This document shows, piece by piece, positions 50,201 to 61,872 of a DNA stretch of 64,000 nucleotides. Origin of the DNA: Rotaria macrura (lineage: Eukaryota; Rotifera; Eurotatoria; Philodinida; Philodinidae); assembly GCA_900239685.1 (NCBI GenBank), contig OENT01000004.1:124001-188000 (forward strand). Direction: 5' to 3'. The notes beneath the pieces were generated by a model. The model searched no databases. It saw only the letters and a list, made by a program, of their open reading frames with translations, and was not told the DNA's origin. Within the stretch, counting starts at the first letter, position 1. Each line of letters begins with the position of its first letter. The position numbers and the translations under genes were made by a program.

Positions 50201-50465
50201 TATCAGAAGAAATTACACGAATCAATGGATCATAACAAAGACACAAATAATCGTATGTACTGTGTTTGCTATTAAGCATCCTTCAAGTCAATCCTTTTTT
50301 CAATGCTAATATAGAATTATAGGCGAATAAAAAATGTAAAATAATCATATTTGGTTATTTATTGCATCAAAAAAGGTTCCCGCTTTTCTTCATATATCTT
50401 ACTCTTCGTTCTAACAAAAGTTGATATCATCTTAATGCATAAAAAAGTCATTCACTGATCATTCT
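47235..50465. other. gene-poor region, possible decayed coding fragments
   Basis: Minus-strand frames at 48331-48630 and 48730-49191 (153 codons) are longer than most chance frames here. A short segment near 48370-48460 reads QWKGLTGSITTQDFLAYIDV in one frame and then stops. None connects into a model, so these are noted as possible remnants only. Confidence 0.25.
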
Positions 50466-51079
50466 ATGTTTATACAACGTTGTTTCGTAGTTTCGATAGC
50501 CATTATCTATTCAAACGTATTAGCAACAATTGATGAAGAAAAATATTTAATTCAAAACGGACCTGTTGGTTTAATACAAATTAAAAAAAATGATACTATT
50601 GCTGCATGGGTACGTGTACCAGAAGCGAATTATAAGCAATGGATATTTTCAGCTAAAGTTTGGCGTGCTGTAAGAGAAGAATAGTTGGAATTACGACAGC
50701 TTCCTTATGTAAAAAAACAATACATTCTGTTATGTTTTAGGCGTCCATTGTTCTCGGTATACTCTGTATAGTTTTTGCTGCACTTGTTCTTGCTTATATC
50801 ATTCATGGTTTTCTTACGAATTCTATTAGTATTTGTGGTTGTTTAGGTGACGTTAACTATGATGATCAATTAGAATTATCACATGCAAATCTAACTAATA
50901 GTCTTCAAAAATTTACTTTCAAACATCCCTTTAAACAATCAGAAGAGCAACAGCAACGAGAACAAGAATTTCAATCATCAAACTATGACGGGGAACGATA
51001 CTATCCAGCTACGTTCCGAAATCCAGTAGCAAAGCCATTATATACTGATCAATCAGGATTAAAAACTTCAATAAAATAA
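50466..51079 (+). CDS. uncharacterised small single-pass membrane protein
   Basis: Two exons (50466-50669 and 50741-51079) separated by a 71-nt GT-AG intron in phase 0 encode 180 residues. MFIQRCFVVSIAIIYSNVLA is a probable signal peptide. A short ectodomain of about 48 residues follows (with a PVGLIQIKKNDT segment). The membrane helix ASIVLGILCIVFAALVLAYI sits at about residues 69-88. The cytosolic tail is about 90 residues and is Gln/Glu-rich in the middle (QSEEQQQREQEF), with several Tyr near the end (NYDGERYYPATF). The topology is type I if the signal peptide is cleaved. I do not recognise the family. The frame-preserving intron and normal codon use make it a convincing gene. It lies tail-to-tail with the GABA transaminase gene, only about 70 bases between stop codons. 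Confidence 0.7.
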
Positions 51080-51146
51080 TTAAACCGACATTTTTATTTC
51101 GCTATTAAGATATTGGAAAATAAAAAGCAATAAGATACGGTTTAGT

Positions 51147-54100
51147 TTAATATGTTTTTGCAACTTCAATTATTTTATCAAGAACGATATTAGCATGTTT
51201 CTCAGTGAAAATCAATGCTGGACGAAAACGTACAGCAATATCGCCACATGCTCCTACTTGAATACCTATGAACAATAAAAAGAGCATAGAACATGGTAAA
51301 ATTATTATTCATATGATTTTACCGGCATTTCTCATTTGACTTATGAATTTATCTCGTGTTGTTGCATTTGGCATATCAAATGCACAAAATGTACCATGAC
51401 CACGTGCATTCAGAATTAAAGATGAATATTTTTTGCTTATATTTTTTAAACCATTCAATAATACATCTCCAGTTTTTTTCGTATTCTCAATTAAATTGTC
51501 TTGTTGTACAGTTTTCAATATAGCATCCAATACTAACATTTTCGCTGGTTCACCCATCCAAGTATTGAATATCCGATAAGGCTATAATTACAACATAATG
51601 ATAAATATTTTCAGTTTCTCTAGCTCTAGTGAAAATAATTTCAATTTGCAAACAAGAGTGCTCGAGTAATCACATACATATATATATGAAAATCACTCGT
51701 GGGCTTAATTTTTCTTCTCAATGGATTTATTCATAGGCAATCAAGCTAAGTACTCATATTGGTTTTCTTCACTGATTGCTAATCACAAAAAAATGATGTA
51801 TTAGATTATGCAAAAAGAGATGCCATCATATAGTGGACCAACAGAAGTAAATAATTTCTAAGTATGGTTGTAGTATATGGTGTCAATTTCGATCAATTGT
51901 GAAAATTCTATAAAAGGAAACTGTGTTAAAACGTGCGCTCAATTTTTGCTTCATAGTCTGCTTCTAGTTTATGTGTATAGCATGAGAGCGCACATAACAT
52001 AGCTGAACATCATCAAAATAGAATGATTTCCATTATTGACCAATGAATACCATACATACATGGTATGTTTTTCAATGATAGAAAAATAAAAGTCGAAGTT
52101 TGAAGTTCGTAGCTTGAATTTTCAATTTTCGGATGGAGAAAATAGGAGGACAATTACAGCTGAGTTTCCCGTAACTTTATTTTTGATAGAATGCTGACGT
52201 CAAGGACTCACAGGAACTGAACGATTTTTTTCTAAATAAGCATTAAATATTGATAATATGTGGCAGTAATACGCCGAACAGTAACATTTTTTAGAGCTAT
52301 TTCTCTTTATTTGTCACTAATTAATTAGTGACTTTCAAAGAGAAGAGACAGACACTCGATAGAAAAATTATTTAGACGTTTTCTTTTATCGATTTTCACG
52401 ATTGATATGACAGAATAATTGACACATCATTTTAGTGTCTACCAATAGGTAGTCTTGAGAAATAATTTATGTGTTTTTTGTACTTCTCGGATCTATGATT
52501 GAATCGCCGTTATAGAAACGACGTATTGGATTTGATATTGTTTATCTGATTCTTTTTCAACTACAGTTTTCCTATACTAAGTTAATGAAATGAATTCGAT
52601 CTTTGTTGTTAAAAATCTCTAATAAAATGATGTACAACAAATGGCATATTATAGAATCAATGAACGTGTAGTTGTAAAATGTCTCAAATCAGTATTACAT
52701 ATGTTCTTCTTTAATTAAGATTTGATTCACTTTAGTGTAGTACAAAAAAAAAACGTTGAAAAATTCATTCTAATTTCTTTTCTATCAATTAAGATTTTTC
52801 GTTGTGGTCTCGCTTTTATTTTTCAAAGGTGCTTGGTATCAAATCAAATGTATTCTACTTATGTTTATCGTTATTCTAGAATTTAGCTTGCATAGTTACT
52901 TCATTATTTGTTTCTTACTAAATTTTTCTATCCAATTAGAATGAATGCAACACAAAAGTACTGGCAACAATAGAGATTTCTATGAATTTTATGTATGTCG
53001 ATCTGAATTACAAATTTTACTCAACTGTTACTAGAAGCAGTACTTTCAAGCATTCGAAATAGCAATATAACGGACTTTTTTTTAGTTCGACAAACCTGTT
53101 TCGGTTGGAAGTCTGCTCTAGCAAAATAACCTCCAGTTTGGAATTTTTTCGAAAATGTCACTATATCAGGTGATTCAGGTAAATTGAAATGTTCATGCGC
53201 CCAAAATTTTCCTGTTGCACCAAGACCTGTTTGAACTTCGTCAACAAGCAATGCTGCACCATTCTAATAAAATTAAAATAATTCCTACGTTCTGTATTCT
53301 TCGTTTGTATTTACCTGTTTAGTTAACTGTTGTAGACGTTGAAAAAACGTTGCACTTCCATGATAATCACCACCTTCACTTTGAATGGGTTCGATTACGA
53401 CACCGACGACCGGCTTTTGTTTTGAATTATATTCATGAAATAATTCTTCAATCTAATTTAGAAAGAAAAACAATATCCCAATTAAATCTTTGATTCAAAT
53501 GCATGGTAATGGCAGTATATATCGTATGTTTAAGATAAACTTTTGCTGTACTGTATACCCTGATCGAGATGAATTTCTTACCTTTATCCTGTCATAACCT
53601 ACACAACTCTAATGAGAACTATGTGCGTTGTGATAATCTTCGAGTACGGAACATCGAACAGAAGCATTTCTTATCTTGATAGCGACCATTGAATATCGAT
53701 GAGAAGGTTTCATTGACACTATTTAATTGCTGTGCAATCGAATTGGTAAATTTTGCACCGAACACTTTTTCTTGCTCTCGGAGTCGAACTTAACTACTTT
53801 TTATCAGTCAACTTTTATCTTGAGAGGGGTATAGTCAGTAGCAAAGGTTTCGAGTAACAAACCAAATATTTGCGGGTCGTTGCATGATTGTGCATTAGTA
53901 AATATTTTTTGTTCTGTATATATATTCATTTATTTTCACCTGGAGCTATAGTTTATCAAATACATCGCTGACGGAGAAAACATGCATGGGTACTATAACG
54001 AATTGATTTTTTACTATTATCTTTCTGGAAGCTATGCGAACAATAATAATTTAAAGGAAACTTACACGAGCTAAACATTTTTCATCTTCTTTTTCATTTT

Positions 54101-55277
54101 CTCGTTGATTCTCTTCCAATGGATATTTATATCTAGGAAATGGGGCAATCGGCCAATCGAAACTTGGAATATCAAGTTTATGTATTGGTTTTGAATGTGT
54201 GCATGCCAGTGCACCTAAAAAAAGAGAGAATTTCAAAAAAATTAGACCTTTAGAAGATAGTTTTGCGTTCGTCTCATAATACCAAATGTTCGTCCATGAA
54301 ATGCTCCTTCGAATGACATGATGGAAATACTTGGACAACCAGGTGCTTTGTTGTACATAGATGATTTTAATTCTTCGTCACTGAATGCTTTACCATGACG
54401 ATGTTTATCTGCATACCATATACACATAGCCTTGAATGCATTTTCGTTAGAGCATGAACCACACATCATTGGCTGAACGTAGTCAAGACCTTTAGGTGCT
54501 ACCTGAATAGTTTAATTAATAGATTTGTATGAAACATTTCGGAAAATTACGCAGATAATAGTATGATCTTACTGGAAGAAGCGTTTGTTCTATCTGTTTA
54601 ATAAATTGTGGTGTTGGATGAACCCCAAGTGCTGGCCGATTAACAAGTTGACTCTATGAAAATCAATACGAATAATTGTTTTTTATTTGAATGTTCAAAT
54701 TGTAACGAACTAAATTTTTTGGATCTTGAAAAACGTTTTGAATTGCTGGATGATTGTAACCTAGATTGAAAAACAACACATTCACAAAAGAACATTCTTT
54801 CTCTTCGATTGCACTTACCCAATGGAAGTGAAGCAATTTGTTCATATACATCTAACATGATATTTCCATCAATGTCGACAGCATAATTGCCTATGGATTT
54901 TTCAACATCGAGTACGAAAATTGTGCTCAAAGGATTCTAAATTAGAACATCATAAAACCATTAGTTATTTTACTATATAATTTAAGATTAATCAATTACT
55001 AACTTGCGTTTTTTCAAGTTCTTTCATGAATTGTTTGGATTTCGGACCCTAATTCATGAAGAGAAATTTTTAATTGCATATTTGAACCTTCTTAAAGTTC
55101 AAGGTTCGTACCGGTATTGTTGTTGTCATCTTTGGACCCGATGGTTCTTGACTGAGAACACTGTTTCCTATAATAAGTAGATAAATTTCTTATTTGTTGT
55201 TCAATAATCAACAGACCTCGACATTGCGTACGAGTGTGAAGAAGACTTCGAAGATGAAAAAGACGTGCAGCTTTCAT
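51147..55277 (-). CDS. ABAT: 4-aminobutyrate aminotransferase, mitochondrial (GABA transaminase)
   Basis: Twelve exons join in phase into 487 residues: 55217-55277, 55112-55167, 55004-55048, 54819-54936, 54711-54760, 54573-54653, 54283-54502, 54066-54214, 53315-53452, 53096-53263, 51323-51581 and 51147-51265. This PLP enzyme transfers the amino group of GABA to 2-oxoglutarate, giving succinate semialdehyde and glutamate in the mitochondrial matrix. The start [20 protein letters not shown] is a basic mitochondrial presequence. Family landmarks are [28 protein letters not shown], the PLP-phosphate and Cys motif [56 protein letters not shown], the Schiff-base Lys in DIVTFSKK (K345 or K346), [15 protein letters not shown] and [15 protein letters not shown]. 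Length is close to the usual 500. The donor of exon 5 (GTTCGT) is weak but required by the frame. Intron 10 is 1.5 kb. Confidence 0.96.
52313..52332. repeat. perfect 20-bp palindrome in an ABAT intron
   Basis: GTCACTAATTAATTAGTGAC is its own reverse complement. Flanking ctcttta and tttcaaagag extend the symmetry imperfectly by several bases. It lies in the 1.5-kb intron of the transaminase gene; its role is unknown. Confidence 0.8.
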
Positions 55278-55822
55278 ATCTAAATAGACTACATAAAATC
55301 AAGGCAAATAGAAACTTAAGTCTTATCGATAAATCACAAATACAAAGTATTTATTCGTTTCTTTTACGTCGCTCTTGCACATTGCACATCGACATCAAAA
55401 TGAGAAAAGGAGCAAGGGCCGCACGTTAAGAGATGTGCATTTTTTTTCTTTCGATTTTTTTACATATTTATTGGCTTGCCAATCCTTTCTTTCCTTATCA
55501 TTCTTCTTCTTTATGTATTTTATCACTTGCAGTTAAAGAGAGTGTAATGTTTGTCAAGAACAAAAACGTGAAGTTGTATGAAAATAGTTTATTTGAACAA
55601 TCATTTGAAATACAAAAAACGATAGAGCTCTAACAAAAGACGAAAAGGAAATAAAAATGAAATAAAGATAAAATATTATGTGGGTGCCAAAGTAAAGAAC
55701 AAGTTATTAGTAGCGTCGTCTGTTGATCAATATCTGATTTGTTACTCGATTTAACAAATAATCATAAAACTAGGCCATTCTTTTCTTTTCTGTTTTCTTT
55801 TCTTTCTTGCTTTGAAATAATT
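55278..55822. other. short spacer between ABAT and the EF-hand gene
   Basis: Holds the ABAT upstream region and the 3' flank of the calcium-sensor gene. The plus frame at 55433-55633 is unsupported. Confidence 0.5.
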
Positions 55823-57057
55823 TTAACTATGCTTGATAAGTGATGGAGCTAGGAAACTGGTAAGTTCTTTATCTTTGAGCATATTCATAAATTCTTGTTT
55901 TGATATTTTATCATCATCATTTAAATCTAATATGGCCATTATTTGATATGATACATAACCTACGCTATGTTTTTCACGATCAATACCATTTAAAATAAAG
56001 AGTGCATGAACTATATTATTAATTTCATCGTAGCTTATGAATCCATCACCATTACGATCATAAGCATTATATAGCCATTCAAGCTTTTCTCGTGGAGTAC
56101 TTGCATTACTGTGTATATAAATAGCCATGAGATATTCATCGAATTCAATAAACCCATCTCGTGATATGCTATCAAAAGCACGAAATAAAAATTCAGAATA
56201 GGTTTCCGATGAATCTGATTGAAGTAATTTCTTATAGAAATTTATGAATTCAATTTTCGATAGACGACCTGAAACACAATGTTGCCGAAATATCTTATAA
56301 TAATTTAGAATTTGTTCACGAGTAAATTTTGTTCTATTCATTAGATAATCTATTCTTTCCGATGTAAGTTCAATTGTTCTTGGAAATGTATGTGAATGAT
56401 TTTTCTACAATATTATTAAACAAGCGTAAGGTATCTTAGAAGAATAGAAGAAATTCAACTCACTTTAAAATTCCATTTTGTATTTTTAAACATTGGTGTT
56501 ATTAATTCAAGTAGATCAGTACATTGTTGACATAGTGCAATAAATTCTTCACAATTTAATTGTCTATCACCATTAACATCAACTTTTTCGAATAAACTTT
56601 TCAATTCATTTAATCGTTCTTGTCTTATGAATTTTCCATGTACAGAATAAGCTAGATGGCATAAATTAAAGAATTCATATTCGTCTATATGATGATCTAG
56701 ATTAGTATCATAAAGAAAAAATATCCATCGAAGTTTTTCAACATCATCTGTTTCAGGCATGCTAATGGCTTTAAAAATTAATATTTCTTTGAAACATAAT
56801 TGTCCGTTTTTATCTGTGTCTATATGATGAAATAAACGTTCAAGTAGTTGTCGAGAATTATGTAAATGTTTCAATTCGGTTGAATATAGATCGCAGAATT
56901 GTTCGAAATTTACATAACCCCGTGGATAATAGGTTAAAAAACGTATATAAAAATCGTTAATTTGTTTTCGTGTGAAATTACTATGAAGAGTTATGTAGCA
57001 CAATTCACGTTCATTTAGTTCTGGACGTTCCAAACGAGCTGGATGAATATTTCCCAT
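55823..57057 (-). CDS. tandem double neuronal-calcium-sensor-like EF-hand protein
   Basis: Two exons (56464-57057 and 55823-56404) joined across a 59-nt intron with a GTGAGT donor encode 391 residues. The ATG at 57057 starts MGNIHPARLERPELN, like the myristoylated start of NCS proteins. An earlier in-frame ATG at 57114 would add 19 residues and hide the Gly. Each half has the NCS order: an F-T-R-x-Q-I helix (SNFTRKQINDFY; TKFTREQILNYY), a degenerate first hand, then three hands. Loops in half one are DTDKNGQLCFKE, DTNLDHHIDEYE and DVNGDRQLNCEE. In half two the first is irregular (DSISRDGFIEFDE), followed by DRNGDGFISYDE and DLNDDDKISKQE. Five loops keep acidic positions 1 and 12, so calcium binding is likely. 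NCS proteins are normally about 190 residues, so this is a fusion or duplication. Position 6 is Pro, which weakens the myristoylation prediction. Confidence 0.85.
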
Positions 57058-58600
57058 ATATGTAATGATTGTATATTGTCGATGTACGAATGCTAACTTC
57101 AGAATAAAGACCATGTTAGACTAATCATCTCCTATATTTATCCTTCCTGTTGTTGGCGGAGAAATAGATCATTGATGTCATGAGAAATTATAGAAAAATA
57201 GATAGCGTCATAAGCTATTTTCTATTGTGCTTATCATCGTAGTAAAACCTACGCATGCTTATGAGTCATTTCTTTCTTGATTTCATCGTATTGTTATGTT
57301 CATCATTTGCACTGTTTATTATAGATTTCAGTGAAAATGATGCTCTCTTCTCAAGTATTTACACTAGCATCTTCTCACTTGCAACCATATACGTATGTGC
57401 AATCCATAATGACACGTTGTTTTCGATTTCTATTTTGTCTTGCATGGAAAGCTGCAATTATGTAAGTGTAGCAATAAAAAACAAGAATTACTATGAATCA
57501 TTACAAAAAAAGACATTCTTTTTTGTGCTTTTAGTTTTCCATATTTATTTTCTTTTGGAACATTAGCGTCTGGACTTCAAATTCGTGTTGATATTGATAT
57601 TAACTAGATCAAATTATTTTGCCATGTTAAATTATTTTTGTTTTTCTTTTCTTTTATTTCTTCTCAGTGTCGTCTATGAATTTATTTGTTTATGATACTT
57701 GAACATTTTCTCTAATCGTAATAAGAAAAAACACGGCGAATTAAATAATAGAAATCATTTTAAAATTATTCATCAGTTGATTAATAATTATCAACTATAG
57801 TACATAAGAGCTCTTCAGCTAAAATGAAAGTTTTCATTGTCACAAGTAATAAACTTGGTAGTTGCATAGACTACTATGGGCTGCTCTCATTTGCGAATAA
57901 GGATAAACTTGATTTTAAAATATAATGAAAATGTTTTTAAATTGTCGATGTGTCTTGAAAAGAGACAGTTTTCAAGTCAATGTAAAGAATTAAGTTATTG
58001 AAATTTTCACTTGAAAAACCCTGACGATCGAAATGATGTTGAACGATGAGATTTTTAACATATCTTAATGAAATGAATAATCATGTCAAGATAAGTTCGT
58101 GCAATTTATAGAGGACGTAAGTTTCTAGAATATGACAAGCAATAAATTGAATGGAATCACTGCGATTTGTAGCGGGTGCAAGTTATTTTTATTTGAAAGA
58201 AGCTTCAAATTAAAAAGATTATTATTGTTTAAAGCAGACACCAGTTTTTAATTGAGCAAACGTTTCATTAGATAGAAATGGGTTTTATTCATAGGAATAG
58301 TTAAGAAAATCATGACTCATATATCCATAAGCTGATGCAGAAAATTCTTAAACTAGAATAAGTAATGACCTATTAATAGTCATTCTATGGCAAGTTGCTT
58401 TAGCAAGGGAAAATGATATAGTAATATAGTAAAATATCAATTAAAAAGGCCTGAGATTGTATTCATGAATAAAATAATATAGAAAATATTTGAGCAAGGA
58501 TCGATGAAAAAAACAAGAGAGCGTTGAAAAAATTAGAAAAAAAAGTGTAAAAAATAGGAAAAAGAATCATCTGCCATTTCTAAATAACAATGATGTCTAT
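57058..58600. other. AT-rich intergenic region, nothing recognised
   Basis: Upstream flank of the calcium-sensor gene. The plus frame at 57255-57566 is hydrophobic low-complexity sequence without motif support. Confidence 0.45.
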
Positions 58601-58797
58601 TGAACTCCATAAGTTACATTTAGATGATATAAAAATATAATTAAAAACTAGATCTAGTGAACTCTATAAATTGCATTTCATAGAAAAGAAATATTGAGCT
58701 ATTATGTCGTTTGGTGAACTCTACAAATTGCAGTTCATTTCAAAGACACAATAAATTATCCTATTTGGCTAACTCTATAGATCAAAGTTCATTTAGA
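58601..58797. repeat. degenerate tandem repeat, four units of about 57 bp
   Basis: Related cores start at about 58601, 58658, 58715 and 58770. Each has the form tgaactctataaattgcatt followed by tca. The third core is an imperfect hairpin, with tgaact and agttca as its arms. Sequence between cores is poorly conserved. Confidence 0.65.
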
Positions 58798-59228
58798 AGT
58801 AAAATTGAACAATTAATTTTTTAAATTTCACCAAACGAAATTTCATATTCGTGATAGTTATTTCAAACTAATCCACGTCAAAGCCAGTAAATTTCTTAAA
58901 TTCAGTTAAATTTAAAATACGAAAAATTCAACTTTTCATTCTTTTTAAATAAATTTAATTTTTAGAAAACTCATTTAAATTAAATCAAATAAAAATTACA
59001 ATTTTATGTTCGCAAAAGAGAAGAAACGCCACTATGATATGTTTTAAAATACTTCGTTTCGATGACAAAAGACTCATATTAAAATAGTAAAGAAAGCTAT
59101 ACATTAAATTTAAATTCTGGAAAACAGATTAACACTAACAAAGTTTTCGATGATTAGTATCACATGTAGACTACGAATACATCGAAACTTGAGAATTTCG
59201 TTCAATATAAATTAAGAACAGTAGGTAT

Positions 59229-60619
59229 CAGAGCTCCGTGGGACGCGACAATAAAAATGAAAAGGTGGCGGGACTGGGGGGACAGAACTGATTCCTCTCG
59301 GGACGAGACCAGATCAATTGACGTCTTTGTCTCACCAATTTCATACAAGCACAATCGGTATTGAGTATTGTGCATTCATTGCAGCATTTATGCATTGAAT
59401 TCAGCATGCATACGTTAGAGGTCATTTGATTGGTTGTCTTCACCCAATGTCAATATGTCACTTGTATGAAATGATACAGTAATTGTATTGTAATCATCGT
59501 TCACGTCATTCTAATCTTTTTCCAAATTATTTAGATGTTTACAGTATATTTTTTGTTTGATCAGATACTCGAGATGCAGTATTTTAGCTAGTGTTTCTTA
59601 TTGTAATTTTCATTGTTTCCTTGTAATAAGGACTTCTCATGAAAATATTATCGTGAAACAAGTTTGCCATACAAATATCATCGTGATAGAGAGTTTTTTC
59701 ATGTATATGTTATCTTGTAACAAGGGAACTGCAAAGTGATCCCCTGAGACCTGGCTTGGGATCAAAGATTTTTATTTTTATGGGACCGATACCAATAACT
59801 TATCCAGATGGCCCCGATGTCTCCTTTTGTGGAAAAGATTTGAAAATTTACGGTTAACCTTGGAAAAAATTGCTTGTGTTTAAGAAAATTGTTGTCGCAA
59901 TCTCTGCTGGGTTAAAATGTGAAACACAATGTAACTACTGTTACTAATTACTTGAAAGTTGTTTTCTTTGATTTATCTTGCGAAACATAGCTCACAACCA
60001 TTTTACCAATCTTCTACAACTACATTAAGGAAGAAGTTCGTCTACAATAATGAAATTGTATAGACTTACCGCTTTGATCTTATATCGATAACATCACTAA
60101 CGATCTCCATGTGAGTGTGCAGGTCGTGTCTGTTAGGATCTGTGACGTCTCTGGAACCCGTCAGTCATGGTCTGTGATAACGGGGGAGGGGCACATCAGT
60201 AACGATATGCGGAAGAGCATAAGTGCGTCAGAAATTTCTACTCTAAACACTTCAACTCTCCTTTCACATCATGTTTCACAAAATTGGAATCAGAAGCTAT
60301 AGAAAATTTTAACTAGAACAAGGATCGGGACCAAAACCATTTTATCAACAGGACAGCGATCCGAAAATTTTTTTAATGCGACCGGGACCATAAAAAGGTG
60401 GTCCCATAGTTTCCTGCTTGTAACTGATAAGTAGTAAAATAAATAGATTTCATCGAATAAGAAAGTAGAAATCAACTAGTATGTTTCAACCACATTATCA
60501 AGCAAAAAGAAAGAATTACTTTTGTATGTTGGAATAACACGGGACGGGATGGCTCGGATAAGACGGTGCGGGATGCAGGACGGGGTGGGACAACTCTTTG
60601 GTCGTCCTGCGGAGCTCTG
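59229..60619. mobile_element. 1,391-bp nonautonomous hAT-like element (outer)
   Basis: The element is flanked by a perfect 8-bp duplication gtaggtat at 59221-59228 and 60620-60627. Ends are inverted: the left starts CAGAGCTCCGTGGGACG and the right, read in reverse, starts CAGAGCTCCGCAGGACG. An 8-bp duplication and a CAG terminus fit the hAT superfamily. The subterminal regions are G-rich (gggacgggat-type words), unlike the AT-rich surroundings. No transposase frame was found. About half its length is a second inserted element. Confidence 0.82.
59722..60416. mobile_element. 695-bp hAT-like element nested inside the outer one
   Basis: A perfect 8-bp duplication cttgtaac flanks it at 59714-59721 and 60417-60424. 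The ends are imperfect inverted repeats: the left is AAGGGAACTGCAAAGTGATC and the right, read in reverse, is CAGGAAACTATGGGACCACC. Internal words such as gggaccgat and cgggacca recur in both orientations near the ends. No transposase is encoded. Removing it and one duplication would leave an outer element of about 688 bp. Confidence 0.65.
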
Positions 60620-60627
60620 GTAGGTAT

Positions 60628-61872
60628 TTACAATTTATTATTATGATACTAAAAATTTTAACTAATGTCGCGTGTATTCCGTTTTAGTCACTAATAACAC
60701 AAAGGTCTTTCAAATAACGCGTACTATCAATGAAATATTGATCATTTACTTAATTCAGAATGATAAAGATAACGATTAGATGTGTTTTTTTTTCTAAATG
60801 TTATTTCTTCATCAAGATAGAACTAATAGACATCAAACAACCTAACTCTGCTTAACCTATGCAAAGTGTCGATCATAGTCCAACGGTTTGTGTGGTTGAT
60901 CTAGAAATATAAAGCGTAATCGATTCAAAAGCGACAACAACTTGCTTTTGTGGAAGATTGTTGATAGTTTATAGCATGAATGTAAACGTCCACGCTGATC
61001 CTAAGTTGATCGTTGTTTTTCTAGATCACTTTTAACAAAAACTAAAGTCGATCAATGCTTTTATCGTTCTCAAAGTCATTGTCATTCAAAGATAAATAAC
61101 TATACATCTACAAGTTGAAACAAGGTGACATTCGAATACGTACTTAGCATATGCACGATCAAAATTTGAGTTCGAAGAAAAGAACGTTTTTTCGTAGCTA
61201 CGTCGTCGCTTGATTAACATCGAAATAGATATCATATTTGCATTTGCACTCAAACGAATATGATTTATGTTTTAATTAATAATATATCAGTGTGAAATAT
61301 TTTCATGCATGAATAAGATAGAAACCATTTTTAACAGTGATATTCGTTTATAGTTCCTCAAAAACAATACGTATTGTTTTTGCTGTTGTAAAACGATGAG
61401 ATTGAGAATCATTCTTTATTTTATTACAAGATATTACATTTTAAATAAAAAAGAAACACCTTTTTTAATTTTCTTATGAACTTTTATTACCATGATCAAA
61501 TGTTAAAGAAAACAATAAAACAATATGTAATTGCTTGCAATCAAGATTTTAGCAATTATGAACTTTGTCAATGATTTACTATTGAAAATGAGAAAAAGAA
61601 CATGTTTACAACAAGTTTAGATTAATTTATCTGACTTTTCCTAAAAAAAGAATTCGTCGAATGTTTGATTTGGACATAACAGAAATGATTTAATAAAATT
61701 TTTTTTCAAAAATTTTATTAGCGTCTCACTTTAAAACGAACAAGATCAGATATAAATGAAAAAAATAGATATATCAATCTATACGGAATTATGTTTAAAT
61801 TTCTGTATCTCACAGCAGTTAATCTAATTGAGGAAAAACAGTTGAAAACACTTCATTTCAAGACCTTTTCTT
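60628..61872. other. intergenic, nothing recognised
   Basis: AT-rich spacer downstream of the ceramide kinase gene. No coding frame, RNA gene or repeat of note. Confidence 0.5.
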
